From Paracoccus liaowanqingii (GTDB taxonomy: Bacteria; Pseudomonadota; Alphaproteobacteria; Rhodobacterales; Rhodobacteraceae), in the NCBI RefSeq assembly GCF_004683865.2, contig NZ_CP038439.1, forward strand, positions 1,156,501 through 1,220,500: a DNA stretch of 64,000 bases, read 5' to 3'. Below, piece by piece: positions 46,302 through 56,598 of the stretch. The notes below the pieces were generated by a model, which saw nothing but the letters and a program-made list of their open reading frames with translations, was not told where the DNA came from and made no database searches. Numbering within the stretch: the first letter of the stretch is position 1; each line of letters begins with the position of its first letter. Both the position numbers and the translations under genes were made by a program.

Positions 46302-48344
46302 TTACTTCCACATGGCTCTCATGCTGGCGCCGACGTCGATGGGAGCAGGGGCTGGGCGGGTCTCACCTGCTACGGCAGCGGGGGACCAGTTCACCGCCTC
46401 GAACCGGTCGAGGATGTGGCTTGGGATGAACCGGGTCCGCATCGCATAGACATGACGGTCGCCATTTCGGGTCTGCTGGGTGACGAAGAAGCGCAGCGGC
46501 AGGCCGAGGGTCAGGTGATCCTTGGCGCGTGTCATCGCGACGTAGAGCAGGCGACGTTCCTCCTCCAGCTCATGCGTGCTGCCGCTGCCGAGGTCGGAGG
46601 GGATGCAACCATCGACGGCGTTCAGGATATGCACCGACCGCCACTCCTGCCCCTTGGCTGAATGGATCGTGGAGAGGATCAGGTAATCCTCGTCCTTCAG
46701 CGGCATGCCGGCCTGATCGCTGGTGGCGTTGGGCGGGTCGAGCGTCAGCTCGGTCAGGAAGGCCTCGGCGGAGAGATAGCCTGTTGCGATCTGCTCCAGC
46801 TGCAGCAGGTCGGCGCGGCGGGCCTCGGCATCCTCGTGGATGCGGTCCAGATGCGGGTCATACCAGGCGCGGGCAAGGCCGATGGCGGCGGGCCAGATGG
46901 CGTTCGTGGTCATCGCGGTCACAAAATCCGGCCAACCGGCTCCCGCTCGGGGCGGCGGCGCGACATCGCCCCAGGCCGCGCGGGGATCGGCGGCCAGTTC
47001 CAGCGCATCGAGGATCCGTCCGGCTGCGGTTGGCCCGATGCCGGGGATCAGCTGCAGCACCCGGAACCCAGCCACCCGGTCGCGAGAATTGCGGGCCAGC
47101 CGCAGCACCGACAGCAGGTCCTTCACATGGGCGCTGTCGAGGAACTTCAGCCCGCCGAACTTGACATAGGGGACGTTTCGGCGGGTTAGCTCGGCCTCGA
47201 TCTGGGCGGCGTGGCTGGAGGTGCGGAACAGCACCGCCTGATCCTTGAGGCGCATGCCGCTCTCCCGATCCTCCAGAATGCGGTCGACCATGTAGCGGGC
47301 CTGCAGCGCTTCGGTCACCACCGTGACCAGACGTGGCTTGTCGTCGCTGGCACGTTCGGACCACAGGTCCTTGGTGTAACGCTCGGATGCCTCCGCGATC
47401 ACCGCATTGGCCGCGGCGAGGATCGGCTGGGTGGAGCGATAATTCCGCTCCAGCGCGATCACCTCGGCCCGAGGCGCGAAGCTGTCGGGGAAGTCGAGGA
47501 TGTTCCGGACATCCGCCGCCCGGAAGGCATAGATAGACTGCGCATCGTCGCCCACCACGGTCAGCCCGTGCCCGTCGGGCTTCAGCGCAGTCAGGATGCG
47601 CGCCTGCAGGCGGTTGGTGTCCTGATATTCGTCGATCAGCACATGGTCCCATGTCGCGGCGATATGGGCAGCAAAATCTGGGGCGTCCATGACCTGCGCC
47701 CAGGCCAGCAGAAGGTCGTCGTAATCCAGCACGTTCTGCGCCTGCTTGGCGGTCACATAGGCAACGAAGAGCTGCTTCAGCGGGTCGGCCCAGGCCGCGC
47801 ACCACGGGAAATGGACGCGCAACACCTCGGCCAGTGGCGCGCCCGAGTTCACCGTGCGGGAATAGATCGCAATGCAGGTGCCCTTGGTGGGAAAGCGGCT
47901 GTCGGTCCTGGACAGGCCCAGCCCGTGACGGCAGAGGTTCATCAGATCTGCGCTGTCTTCCCGGTCATGGATCGAAAAGTCGGGGTGCAGCCCGATGGCC
48001 GGGGCGTGCTCGCGCAGGAGGCGGGCGCCGAGGGCGTGGAAGGTGCCGGACCAGCACAGCGCCTCGGCGACGACGGGGCTGCCCATGGCGGCGGTGGTGA
48101 TGCGTTCGACCCGACGGGTCAGCTCGGACGCGGCGCGGCGAGAGAAGGTCATCAGCAGGATGCGATGCGGATCGGCACCCTTGACCAGCAGATGCGCCAC
48201 CCGGTGCGCCAGCATGGTAGTCTTGCCCGACCCAGCGCCTGCGATGACCAGCAGTGGCGGGTGCAGGGCAGGGCCGTCGGTGCCGAACACCACTGCCGCG
48301 CGCTGCTGATCGTTCAGCTTGTCGAGATAGGTCGATACCGCCAT
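46302..48344 (-). CDS. UvrD/PcrA-type ATP-dependent DNA helicase
   Basis: A 680-residue superfamily 1A helicase. Walker A is LLVIAGAGSGKTTMLAHRVA (about residue 38), the next motifs are ILLMTFSRRAASELTRRV and HVLIDEYQDTNRLQARIL (Walker B with DEYQDT), then VVGDDAQSIYAFRAADVRN, ALERNYRSTQPILAAANAVI and STIHSAKGQEWRSVHIL, and LYVAMTRAKDHLTL. It unwinds 3'-5' DNA. The same strand and distance (248 bp) to dnaE2 suggest involvement in repair of damaged DNA. A near-consensus LexA site lies 42 bp upstream of the ATG. Confidence 0.93.
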   Translation of the reverse strand: MAVSTYLDKLNDQQRAAVVFGTDGPALHPPLLVIAGAGSGKTTMLAHRVAHLLVKGADPHRILLMTFSRRAASELTRRVERITTAAMGSPVVAEALCWSGTFHALGARLLREHAPAIGLHPDFSIHDREDSADLMNLCRHGLGLSRTDSRFPTKGTCIAIYSRTVNSGAPLAEVLRVHFPWCAAWADPLKQLFVAYVTAKQAQNVLDYDDLLLAWAQVMDAPDFAAHIAATWDHVLIDEYQDTNRLQARILTALKPDGHGLTVVGDDAQSIYAFRAADVRNILDFPDSFAPRAEVIALERNYRSTQPILAAANAVIAEASERYTKDLWSERASDDKPRLVTVVTEALQARYMVDRILEDRESGMRLKDQAVLFRTSSHAAQIEAELTRRNVPYVKFGGLKFLDSAHVKDLLSVLRLARNSRDRVAGFRVLQLIPGIGPTAAGRILDALELAADPRAAWGDVAPPPRAGAGWPDFVTAMTTNAIWPAAIGLARAWYDPHLDRIHEDAEARRADLLQLEQIATGYLSAEAFLTELTLDPPNATSDQAGMPLKDEDYLILSTIHSAKGQEWRSVHILNAVDGCIPSDLGSGSTHELEEERRLLYVAMTRAKDHLTLGLPLRFFVTQQTRNGDRHVYAMRTRFIPSHILDRFEAVNWSPAAVAGETRPAPAPIDVGASMRAMWK

Positions 48345-48385
48345 GTCATGTCCCGTTTCTCTGCCCTGATAGTCTAGCGGTGTCG

Positions 48386-48400
48386 GAACATAATGGAAAC
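48386..48400. promoter_or_regulatory. Possible LexA box upstream of helicase gene
   Basis: GAAC-ATAATGG-AAAC differs from the alphaproteobacterial LexA operator by one base in one half-site. It lies 42 bp upstream of the helicase start. It overlaps a plausible promoter on the minus strand (TTCCAT ... TAGACT, 16-bp spacing). Confidence 0.35.
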
Positions 48401-48592
48401 ATCCTGATCCGGGGGCCCAAGGGGCCTGCCAAAGGGGGCGTCTGGCTATTCCTGCGGGCTGGGCCCGACAGCAGGTTGATGAGCCCCACTATCCTCCTTC
48501 CCGCATGGCCGTGTTTTGCTCTGACGACGGGTGACGCTTCCTTCTGATTCACTGACGATCGAGTCGGTCATCAGAAGCGCAATGTCGGCGTC

Positions 48593-51500
48593 TTACTTGA
48601 AATCCCTGGTCTTCACCCTGACCGCGTCGATGCGGAGGTCCGGGATATGGATGTCCCGGGGCTGTGACCTTTGAGGTGCCGTTTTCTGGCCAGCCGTGGC
48701 CCGCGGATCCGGCGCAGGTTCACCCCGATAGAACTCATCGCCGCGACCGTGGGGCAGGGGGAAGGCCTCGCCGCGCTGGCCGATGCTGGCCAGTTCCGCC
48801 GAAAGATCGGTGAGACGGTAGATGACCAGATGCACCACGTCGCCGTCGCGCTGGATGCGCCCCGTTGCTGCGATCATTCCGGCCGACAGGATGATCCGGC
48901 GGTGGGCCTCGAAGACCTTGGGCCAGATGACGAGATTGGCAATGCCGGTCTCGTCCTCCAGGGTGATGAACATGGTGCCTTTGGCGGAGCCAGGGCGCTG
49001 ACGGACGAGGACAAGGCCGGCTATCCCGGTCCAGCGGCGGTTCGGGGCGGCCATGGCCTCGGCGCAGGTGCGGATGCGGTTCTTCGTCAGGCCGGCGCGC
49101 AGAAAGGCCACCGGGTGACGGCGCAGGGACAGGCCGGTATGGCTGTAATCCTCGACCACCTCGCGCCCGGCAGCCATCGGGCGCAGGGAGACGGTTGGCT
49201 CGACATGGGGCAGGGGTGGTATGGCGGCACTCCGGCTGCGATCCTCTTGTGCAGCACCGTGGTGCGCTCTGGGCTTGTCATCATACCTCGCCGGTGAAGG
49301 CGCATCCTGCTCCACCGCCGCGAACAGCGGCAGATCGTCGTTGCGCAGACCCTTGATCGCCCAGATCGCCTCGCGCCGCGCGAGGCCGAAGGCGGGCAGA
49401 AACCCGTCGGCCTCGGCGATGCGGGTCAGCGCGGCCATCGGCGCCCCCGCGCGGCGGCAGAGATCGGAAACGCTGGCGAAGGGCCGGACGGCGCGGGCGG
49501 CCAGGATGGTATCTGCGTGGGCTTCCGCCAGCCCCTTGACCATGCGCAGCCCAAGGCGGACGGCAAAGCGATCCTCGCCGGGGTCGCCCACCGGCTCTAG
49601 CGTGCAGTCCCAGTCCGACGTCGCAATGCAGATGGGTCGAACCTCGACCCCATGATCGCGGGCATCGCGGACGATCTGCGCGGGGGCATAGAACCCCATC
49701 GGCTGGCTGTTCAGCAGCGCCGCGCAGAAGGCGTCGGGGTGCCAGCATTTGAGCCAGGCCGAAGCATAGGCGATCAGCGCGAAGCTGGCGGCGTGGCTTT
49801 CGGGAAAGCCGTAGCTGCCGAAGCCCTCCAGCTGGCGAAAGGTGCGCTCGGCGTAGTCGCGGTCATAGCCGCGCTCGACCATGCCCTCGACCAGCTTGTC
49901 GCGGAACCTGGAGACCCCGCCGGTGAACTTGAAGGTGGCCATGGATTTGCGGAGCATGTCCGCCTCGCCGGGGGTGAAGCCCGCGCATTCGATGGCCACG
50001 CGCATGGCCTGTTCCTGGAACAGCGGCACGCCCAGGGTCTTGCCCAGCACCTTCTCCAGCTCCGGGGTGGGGTAATGGACCGGCTCCAGCCCTGCCCGGC
50101 GGCGCAGATAGGGATGGACCATGTCGCCTTGGATCGGGCCGGGGCGGACGATGGCCACCTGCACCACCAGATCGTAATAGGTGCGCGGCTTCAGGCGCGG
50201 CAGCATCGACATCTGCGCCCGGCTCTCGATCTGGAAGGTGCCGAGGGTGTCGGCCTTGCGGATCATCGCATAGGTGCGCGGATCCTCGGCCGGGATGCTG
50301 GCCAGATCGTAGCGGATGCCCTTGTGGACGGCGATCAGGTCCAGCCCTCGGCGCATGCAGGTCAGCATGCCGAGCGCCAAGATGTCGACCTTCATGAACT
50401 TCAGCGCATCGATGTCGTCCTTGTCCCATTCAATGATCTGCCGATCGGCCATGGCGGCGGGCTCGATGGGGACCAGATCGTCGAGACGGTCATGGGTCAG
50501 CACGAAGCCGCCCGGGTGCTGCGACAGGTGCCGGGGCGCGCCGCGCAGCTGCGCGGCCAGATCCAGCAGCAGCCGCAACCGGCGGTCGCCGGGGTTCAGG
50601 CCCAGCTCGCGGAGCTGGTCGTCGGTGATGCCCTCCTCGCCCCAGGACCAGATCTGCCCGGAGATGGCGCGGATCAGATCCTCGGGCAGGCCCAGGGCCT
50701 TGCCGACGTCGCGCAGCGCGCCCTTGGAGCGGTAGCGGATGACCACGGCGGTCAGCGCGGCATGGCTGCGGCCATAGGTGCGGTAGACCCACTGGATCAC
50801 CTCCTCGCGGCGCTCATGCTCGAAGTCCACGTCGATGTCGGGGGGCTCGCGACGTTCCTCGCTGATGAAGCGCTCGAACAGCAGGTCGTTGCGGCCCGGG
50901 TCGATGGAAGTGATGCCCAGCACGTAGCAGACCGCCGAGTTCGCCGCCGAGCCGCGGCCCTGACAGAGGATGCCCCTGGAGCGGGCAAAGCGGACGATGC
51001 TGTTCACGGTCAGAAAGTAGGGGGCGTAGTCCAGCCGGGCGATGAGGCGCAGCTCGTGGCCCAGGCTGGCGGTCACCTCAGCCGGGATGCCCTCGGGGTA
51101 GCGCGCGGCCGCCCCCTCCCAGGTCAGGGCTTCCAGCGTCTCCTGGGGCGTCAGGGCCGGGTCGTCGCGTTCCTCGGGATACTGATAGCGCAGCTCGTCC
51201 AGCGAGAAGCGGCAGCGGTCGGCGATCTGCCGGGTCCGGGCTAGGGCCTCGGGGTAGCGGGGGAACAGACGCGCCATCTCGGACGGGGCCTTCAGATAGC
51301 GATCGGCGTGGCGCTCGCGGCGAAAGCCCAGGGCGTCGACGGTGGTGGTGTGGCGGATGGCGGTGACCACATCCTGCAGGATGCGGCGGTCAGGGACGTG
51401 GAACAGCACATCATTGGTGATCACCGTGGCCACGCCCAGCCCGGCGGCGAGGGCCGACAGCTCGTAGAGGCGCAGCTGGTCGTTGGGGCGGCGGCGCAGG

Positions 51501-51952
51501 GTCAGGGCCAGATGTGCCCGGTCGCCGAATGTGTCCCGCAGACGGCGCAGGCGCAGGGCGCAGGTGTCGTCCGCCGTATCGGGGATCAGGATGGCCAGCA
51601 GCCCCTCGGCATGGGCCTGCAGATCGGCCCAGTCCAGATGGCATGCCCCCTTGCCCGCCCGGGCCTTGCCGATGGACAGCAGCCGGCAGAGCCGCGACCA
51701 GGCCGGACGGTCGGTGGGATAGACCAGCACCGACATGCCGCAGCGCAGATCCAGCCGGCAGCCGACGATCAACCGCACGCCGGTCTCCTTGGCCGCCTCA
51801 TGTGCGCGCACGATCCCGGCGAGGCTGTTCCTGTCGGTGACCGCCATGGCCTTGATCCCCAGAAGCGCAGCGGTGGCGAACAGCTCCTCGGCCGAGGACG
51901 CCCCGCGCAGGAACGAGAACTGCGAGGTGACCTGCAGCTCGGCATAGCTCAT
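48593..51952 (-). CDS. dnaE2: Error-prone DNA polymerase DnaE2 (ImuC)
   Basis: A 1119-residue C-family DNA polymerase that does translesion synthesis with ImuA and ImuB. The N-terminal PHP domain begins [20 protein letters not shown]. Catalytic aspartates lie in the [19 protein letters not shown] block, preceded by [18 protein letters not shown]. The OB domain and C-terminal signature [13 protein letters not shown] RVKTRDFK close it. The start at 51952 overlaps the imuB stop (ATGA). DnaE2 lacks proofreading, so its expression causes SOS mutagenesis. The three genes form one LexA-controlled operon, here carried by the island. Confidence 0.96.
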   Translation of the reverse strand: MSYAELQVTSQFSFLRGASSAEELFATAALLGIKAMAVTDRNSLAGIVRAHEAAKETGVRLIVGCRLDLRCGMSVLVYPTDRPAWSRLCRLLSIGKARAGKGACHLDWADLQAHAEGLLAILIPDTADDTCALRLRRLRDTFGDRAHLALTLRRRPNDQLRLYELSALAAGLGVATVITNDVLFHVPDRRILQDVVTAIRHTTTVDALGFRRERHADRYLKAPSEMARLFPRYPEALARTRQIADRCRFSLDELRYQYPEERDDPALTPQETLEALTWEGAAARYPEGIPAEVTASLGHELRLIARLDYAPYFLTVNSIVRFARSRGILCQGRGSAANSAVCYVLGITSIDPGRNDLLFERFISEERREPPDIDVDFEHERREEVIQWVYRTYGRSHAALTAVVIRYRSKGALRDVGKALGLPEDLIRAISGQIWSWGEEGITDDQLRELGLNPGDRRLRLLLDLAAQLRGAPRHLSQHPGGFVLTHDRLDDLVPIEPAAMADRQIIEWDKDDIDALKFMKVDILALGMLTCMRRGLDLIAVHKGIRYDLASIPAEDPRTYAMIRKADTLGTFQIESRAQMSMLPRLKPRTYYDLVVQVAIVRPGPIQGDMVHPYLRRRAGLEPVHYPTPELEKVLGKTLGVPLFQEQAMRVAIECAGFTPGEADMLRKSMATFKFTGGVSRFRDKLVEGMVERGYDRDYAERTFRQLEGFGSYGFPESHAASFALIAYASAWLKCWHPDAFCAALLNSQPMGFYAPAQIVRDARDHGVEVRPICIATSDWDCTLEPVGDPGEDRFAVRLGLRMVKGLAEAHADTILAARAVRPFASVSDLCRRAGAPMAALTRIAEADGFLPAFGLARREAIWAIKGLRNDDLPLFAAVEQDAPSPARYDDKPRAHHGAAQEDRSRSAAIPPLPHVEPTVSLRPMAAGREVVEDYSHTGLSLRRHPVAFLRAGLTKNRIRTCAEAMAAPNRRWTGIAGLVLVRQRPGSAKGTMFITLEDETGIANLVIWPKVFEAHRRIILSAGMIAATGRIQRDGDVVHLVIYRLTDLSAELASIGQRGEAFPLPHGRGDEFYRGEPAPDPRATAGQKTAPQRSQPRDIHIPDLRIDAVRVKTRDFK

Positions 51953-53469
51953 CCGAACACCCCGTGGATGAACCAGCGATGCGAGCCGGTGGTCGCATCC
52001 TCGCCGTCGCCGGCGCGGAAGATCCAGAAGCGCTGCCCGGCCTCGTCCTCGATGCGGAAGTAGTCCCGCACCGCCCGGGCCTCGGCATCGCGCTTCCACC
52101 ATTCGCCGAAGATCCGCTCGGGCCCGTCGGCGCGGCGGACCCGGTGGCGGATGCCGCGCCAGGAGATCCAGTTCGGCGGATGGTCGGGCAGTAGCGCCAG
52201 GGTGTCGATGGGCTCGGGGCGGGGCAGCAGGCGCGAGGGGCGGGGCCAGTGCCCCGGCCAGCCCAGGCCCTGATCCGGCGACAGCGCCGCGATCCGCGCC
52301 ACCGAGCGTTCCGGTATGTCGCTGGCCACCGGGCTGAGGCGATAGACGGCACGGTGCCCGACGCGGTTGGCCAGCATGTCCACCAGATCCGAGATGTCCG
52401 GCGGGGCCTGCTCCAAAAGGCTGCTGGCCTGCCGGGGCACCAGCGGCTCGGCGAGGGTGGCGGTCAGGGTGATGATCTCGATCCCGAAGCCCGGGTCGAT
52501 GCCGGGGATCTTGTCGCAGAGCAGCCGGGTCAGTCGCTTGGGGTCGCGTTGGGCCACGGCCAGTCCCACGCGGACCGTCTCGATCCGGTTGTCGACCCGC
52601 CAGCACAGCAGGTCCAGCCGCCGGGCGCCTTCGGACCTCGCCTCCAGCGCGGCGCAGAGATCCACGACCAGCTTGCCGATGTAGCGGGCGATGGTCTCGG
52701 CGGCGGCGATGGGTTCGGCGAAGCTGCGGCGCACTTCCACCAGGCCCGCGGGGCGCAGGGGATCGATGGGCTCGGCCACCTCGCCCAAAGCCTGATCCAG
52801 CCTTCGACACAGCTCCGGGCCGAAGCGCAGGGTCAGCGGCGCGCGGGGGGTCTCCATCAGGTCGCCGATGGTGGCGAAGCCCAGATCCCGCAGCCCGGCC
52901 ACGGTGGCATGCGGCAGCCGCAGGGCCGCCAGGGGCAGCGGGGCCAGCACTGCGGCCGTGGCGCCGGGCAGGGCGATGCAGGCTGTGCTCTCGCGGTGGT
53001 GACGGGCCAGCGCATGGGCCGCGCCCCAGGTGTCGGCGATAGCAAGGCGTGCGGTGATGCCCGACAGGGTCAGGCGCCCCAGCAGCATCTCCAGCAGCGC
53101 CTCCTCGCCGCCATGCAGTTGATCGGCGCCGGTGACGTCGATCACCACCCCATCGGGCGGATCGACCACCACGATCGGCGCGATGCGCTGCAGCAGCCAC
53201 AGGCCAAGCCGCTCCAGCGCCTCCAGATCGGCGCGCGGATCGGCGGGCTCGACGCGCAGATCCGGGACCAGCGCCTGCGCCTTGCTCACCGGCATGCCGA
53301 TGCGCAGGCCCTGTCCCATGGCCGCCTCGCAGGCGGCGGTGACCACTCGGCGGTTGCCGACCCGTCCTACCAGGATCAGCGGGGCCTCAGCCGAGGGCGT
53401 GCTGTCTGCCTGCCGCTGCCGCCGATCGATCGGCCACATCGGCAGGCAGACCGAGATGACCCGTGCCAT
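51949..53469 (-). CDS. imuB: Y-family polymerase-like protein ImuB
   Basis: A 506-residue protein related to Y-family polymerases. Its N-terminal [19 protein letters not shown] and the palm segment [20 protein letters not shown] are typical of ImuB, a non-catalytic hub that bridges DnaE2, ImuA and the beta clamp. The C-terminal half is helical with a [20 protein letters not shown] segment. It overlaps imuA by 83 bp and dnaE2 by 4 bp. I do not see an intact catalytic acidic triad, consistent with a scaffold role. Confidence 0.93.
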   Translation of the reverse strand: MARVISVCLPMWPIDRRQRQADSTPSAEAPLILVGRVGNRRVVTAACEAAMGQGLRIGMPVSKAQALVPDLRVEPADPRADLEALERLGLWLLQRIAPIVVVDPPDGVVIDVTGADQLHGGEEALLEMLLGRLTLSGITARLAIADTWGAAHALARHHRESTACIALPGATAAVLAPLPLAALRLPHATVAGLRDLGFATIGDLMETPRAPLTLRFGPELCRRLDQALGEVAEPIDPLRPAGLVEVRRSFAEPIAAAETIARYIGKLVVDLCAALEARSEGARRLDLLCWRVDNRIETVRVGLAVAQRDPKRLTRLLCDKIPGIDPGFGIEIITLTATLAEPLVPRQASSLLEQAPPDISDLVDMLANRVGHRAVYRLSPVASDIPERSVARIAALSPDQGLGWPGHWPRPSRLLPRPEPIDTLALLPDHPPNWISWRGIRHRVRRADGPERIFGEWWKRDAEARAVRDYFRIEDEAGQRFWIFRAGDGEDATTGSHRWFIHGVFG

Positions 53470-54145
53470 CGCAACCCTCCAGCTCGAGATCGAAGGACTC
53501 GCCCGCCCGCGCCCGGATCAGCTCGATCAGCCAGCGGGGCCGGCCGACGCCCGGGACGGGCAGGGGGGCCGAGGGCAGCACCGAGACCCGCCAGCGGGTC
53601 ATCGCCGCCGTGGGCTGCCCGAAATCGCTGGCATCCGCCTGCCGACGCCAGCGCCGGAGCGCGATGCCGGTGGTCCCCGAGGCCTTGGCCGCCAGATGCA
53701 GCCGCCGCGAGGCGGTCATCGACAGCTTGGCCACATCCGCCACCACCGCACCCAAGCCCCCGTGCCGCAGCCCTTCCTCCATGCAGGCCAGCACAGCGGT
53801 GTCGTCTCCCGCCTCGACATAGATCACCCGGTCCGGTGACAGGCCCGCCTGCTCCAGCCCCGGGGCGAACAGATCGGCCTGGGTCACGCACCACAGCACC
53901 ACCCCCGGCAGGCGGGCGGCAATACCGGCGGCGAAGCAGGCCGCCGCCGCGCCATCCACTGCCCCGCCACCACCGCCCGCCACTTCGTGCAGGCAGCCCC
54001 TCGCCAGCCCGCCCTGCGGCATCCGGCGGTCGAGCATGTCCACGCCGAAGGGCAACACCTCGCGCGCATGCATCTCCTCACCCTCGAGATGGGCGATGCG
54101 GGCGCGCAGGGCGGCGACGGTGGGGCGGGAAACGGCATCGGGCAT
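53387..54145 (-). CDS. imuA: SOS mutagenesis protein ImuA
   Basis: A 252-residue RecA-like ImuA, the first gene of the imuA-imuB-dnaE2 mutasome. VLPFGVDMLDRRMPQGGLAR is the conserved N-terminal segment, and LHEVAGGGGGAVDGAAAACF sits where RecA has its P-loop but lacks the GKT lysine-threonine, as usual in ImuA. A perfect LexA box ends 43 bp upstream of the ATG. It is divergent from a disrupted SRAP gene. Confidence 0.92.
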   Translation of the reverse strand: MPDAVSRPTVAALRARIAHLEGEEMHAREVLPFGVDMLDRRMPQGGLARGCLHEVAGGGGGAVDGAAAACFAAGIAARLPGVVLWCVTQADLFAPGLEQAGLSPDRVIYVEAGDDTAVLACMEEGLRHGGLGAVVADVAKLSMTASRRLHLAAKASGTTGIALRRWRRQADASDFGQPTAAMTRWRVSVLPSAPLPVPGVGRPRWLIELIRARAGESFDLELEGCDGTGHLGLPADVADRSAAAAGRQHALG

Positions 54146-54187
54146 GGTGGGGCAGGGGGCCTTTCATCTCAAAGTTGCGGAATCGTA

Positions 54188-54202
54188 GTTCCTGTTTTGT
54201 TC
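54188..54202. promoter_or_regulatory. LexA box of imuA (and of divergent SRAP gene)
   Basis: GTTC-CTGTTTT-GTTC is a perfect alphaproteobacterial LexA operator. It lies 43 bp upstream of imuA and 95 bp upstream of the reconstructed SRAP start, so one site could control both directions. Confidence 0.85.
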
Positions 54203-54299
54203 TTATTGCGGCAATGTGTCAACCGGGGAAGGCCATCGTGATCCGGGAGAGTGCGGGCACACCGAGTTCAGCTATGCTGAACTGAAGGAAGAGGAGATG

Positions 54300-55683
54300 T
54301 GGGTCGTGTGCTGGTGTGGACGGCTTCTTAACCCACCGGCTTAATGACGTCGCTGTCAAAAGCCAGTTGAGAGGAGAGATCCGATGAAGACCATACCCAT
54401 CCGTATCGGCATGGACACGTCGAAGTCCGTCTTCCAGTTGCACGGAGTTGACGCCAACGAAAATACTGTTGTTCGACGTCAGCTTCGGCGCGCCGAGATG
54501 ATCCGCTACTTTGAGAAGCTGCCCCCTGCGCTGGTCGCGATCGAATCCTGCGGCAGCTCGCATCATTGGGCGCGCGTTCTCTCGTCGTTCGGTCATGACG
54601 TCAAGCTGATACCGCCGCAATATGTGAAGCCTTACGTGAAGCGTGGGAAAAACGATGCGGCCGACGCCGAAGCCCTTTGCGAAGCGGTAACACGGCCGAA
54701 CATGAGGTTTGTTCCGATCAAGTCGACGGAGCAACAGGCGGCATGCATGCTGATGACCGTTCGGGAACGTCTGGTCAGCGTCAAGTCGCAGCTTTCCAAC
54801 GCCTTTCGGAGCTATGCTGCTGAATTTGGCATCGTCGGGCCGGCAGGGCGGCAGAACGTTAATGCATTGATCAAGCGGGTTCTCGAGGATGACACCCTCC
54901 CAGAGCTGGCGCGGGATCTTTTCCGTTTTCAGGCGAAAGAATACGCAGCGGTCGAAGCACGCCTTGAGGAGATCGAAACCAGACTGATGGCGTGGCATCG
55001 GGACGATGATGTCAGTCGGCGACTTGCAACGATCCCTGGTATCGGCCCCATAGGATCGGCCATGCTGAGCATGAAGGCCCCGCCCGCCAAGAGTTTTCGA
55101 TCAGGTCGCGACTTCGCTGCCTGGATCGGTCTGACACCAAGGGACCATTCGACGGGTGGGCGAATGCGTCATGGTGGCATCACCAAGGCTGGCGACGCCG
55201 GGTTGCGATCAGTGCTGGTTGTCGGTGCCACGGCGTTGCTCAGGCATATCAGGGCGGGCCGACACAAGCCGACACCTTGGCTCGCGGCGCTCCTCGAGCG
55301 CAAGCCGCCGAAGCTAGTCGCCGTCGCACTGGCCAACAAATTCGCGCGTATTGCCTGGCGCCTGATGGTGTCGGGTGGAATTTATAGTCGACCACCTGAC
55401 AGGATGGCGGCATAATCCGAGATAGGGCTGTCGCGGGCGGGTGCCCGGCAGATAGTCTTGCCAGACTTGCAGGACGCAGGAGATGGAAAAACCAATCGGT
55501 CGATACGCGCGTGATTCCGAAGATTACACTGGCATCGACGATGCCGCCTGTGTGCTTGGAGCGGGCGTAGCGAACACCATCTGGGCCAGCGAGCTAACCT
55601 CGCACAAACAGGCCGGACATCTGATAGCAAGCGATTTGGTTAGAAGTCTGCTACAATCCTGACAAGTGGGGGCCGTCCACATC
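54300..55683 (+). mobile_element. IS110-family element (IS1111-like)
   Basis: About 1384 bp. A single transposase gene occupies 54384-55415. A 10-bp inverted repeat TGTGGACGGC (54315-54324) and its complement (55672-55681) lie slightly inside the ends, as in the IS1111 group. The left non-coding part is short (about 84 bp) and the right one long (about 268 bp), which fits a bridge RNA encoded downstream in this group. Boundaries were deduced from the SRAP gene it interrupts, with a possible 2-bp ambiguity (TG). Confidence 0.75.
54384..55415 (+). CDS. IS110-family transposase
   Basis: A 343-residue DEDD recombinase. The N-terminal RuvC-like domain shows RIGMDTSKSVFQLHGVD (first Asp), LVAIESCGSSHHWAR (Glu) and RGKNDAADAEALCEAV (Asp pair). 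The C-terminal Tnp20 domain shows LATIPGIGPIGSAMLSM (helix-hairpin-helix) and DHSTGGRMRHGGITKAGD with the serine nucleophile, and ends LANKFARIAWRLM. Full length and intact, so the element may still be mobile. The start follows TTGAGAGGAGAGATCCG. Confidence 0.95.
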   Translation: MKTIPIRIGMDTSKSVFQLHGVDANENTVVRRQLRRAEMIRYFEKLPPALVAIESCGSSHHWARVLSSFGHDVKLIPPQYVKPYVKRGKNDAADAEALCEAVTRPNMRFVPIKSTEQQAACMLMTVRERLVSVKSQLSNAFRSYAAEFGIVGPAGRQNVNALIKRVLEDDTLPELARDLFRFQAKEYAAVEARLEEIETRLMAWHRDDDVSRRLATIPGIGPIGSAMLSMKAPPAKSFRSGRDFAAWIGLTPRDHSTGGRMRHGGITKAGDAGLRSVLVVGATALLRHIRAGRHKPTPWLAALLERKPPKLVAVALANKFARIAWRLMVSGGIYSRPPDRMAA

Positions 55684-56334
55684 TGCAATTTATATAATCT
55701 GACCAGCAACCAGCAGGCGATCCGGGACTTCGTGCGGATCACCCATGACATTACCGGAAATCTGGAGCCCGGTCTTGACGTCTACCCCGACCGCCCGGCA
55801 CCCGTCATCCGGCAGACTAGCGAGGGGCGGGAACTGTCGCGGATGAAGTGGGGCATGCCCACCCCGCCGCAGTTCCTGAAGACCCCGGATGCCCCCGACA
55901 CCGGGGTTACCAACATCCGCAATACCGCCAGCCCTCATTGGCGCCGTTGGCTGGGCCCAGAGAACCGATGCATGATCCCTGCTACGGCTTTCTCGGAATA
56001 TGGCCAAACCCCGGATCCGGTAACTAGGCGCAAGCCGCTATGCTGGTTTGCGGTGGATGAGACACAACCGTTGTTCGTCTTCGCCGGGATCTGGACGACA
56101 TGGCACGGGACGCGCGGGTCGAACCGCACTCCACGGCCGGGGGAGCATCAGCTATTCGGGTTTTTGACGACCGAGCCGAATGCCGTTGTGAAGCCGGTCC
56201 ATCCCAAAGCCATGCCGGTTATCCTGACGACGCCGGAGGAGATCGACGTATGGCTTAACGCCGAATGGAAGGACGCCAAGGAGTTGCAAAGGCCGTTGGC
56301 AGATAAGGATCTGGTGCAACTAGCGAAAGGGTAA

Positions 56335-56598
56335 TCACTAAACAGATTTGGTTCAGGCGACCGAAGCAAAGGGCGGAGAGCCGACCTTTTCCGCATCTGC
56401 AGCCTGCTGCGATTAAAACTGGGGAGTGGACATGCCTACTGGACTAGTGCCGAGCACGGCCATGTCGGGCGGAGTGCAGACTCTCGCTGTGCAACTCATC
56501 GACGTCGAATCGCTTAGCTTGTGCTTCGAAGTAATCTTTCCGATTTCGAAGGGCCTAAGCTAAGGTTTGGACTCAAAAAATACAAAGCCACGAGCAGC
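56335..56598. other. Intergenic upstream of conflict-system gene
   Basis: This 264-bp gap has no gene. It would hold the promoter of the TPR gene. An in-frame GTG at 56521 could extend that gene by 26 residues, but the extension (SNLSDFEGPKLRFGLKKYKA) looks non-family. Confidence 0.45.

Larger units (their letters stand above)
54297..56334 (+). pseudogene. SRAP (YedK/HMCES-like) gene split by IS110 at its start codon
   Basis: The body at 55684-56334 encodes 216 residues of an SOS response-associated peptidase: CNLYNLTSNQQAIRDFVRI, then PATAFSEYG (the acidic residue) and HPKAMPVIL (the histidine block). These proteins crosslink abasic DNA through Cys2 and need it as the mature N-terminus. Directly before this body lies the insertion-sequence end. 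At 54297-54299, after GGAAGAGGAG, stands an ATG that exactly supplies the missing start: joining it to 55684 gives ATG-TGC-AAT. The insertion therefore separates Met1 from Cys2. A read-through frame from GTG 55666 would place five extra residues before Cys and should be inactive. Confidence 0.85.

Noticed and set aside
54214-54285. 23-codon frame starting ATG-TGT before the SRAP start as the true SRAP N-terminus
   Set aside because: Although it begins Met-Cys, its sequence does not fit SRAP and it ends in a stop before the ribosome site of the better start at 54297.
55666-56334. Functional SRAP from the GTG at 55666
   Set aside because: It has no ribosome site and puts five residues between Met and the essential Cys, so it cannot form the N-terminal cysteine.
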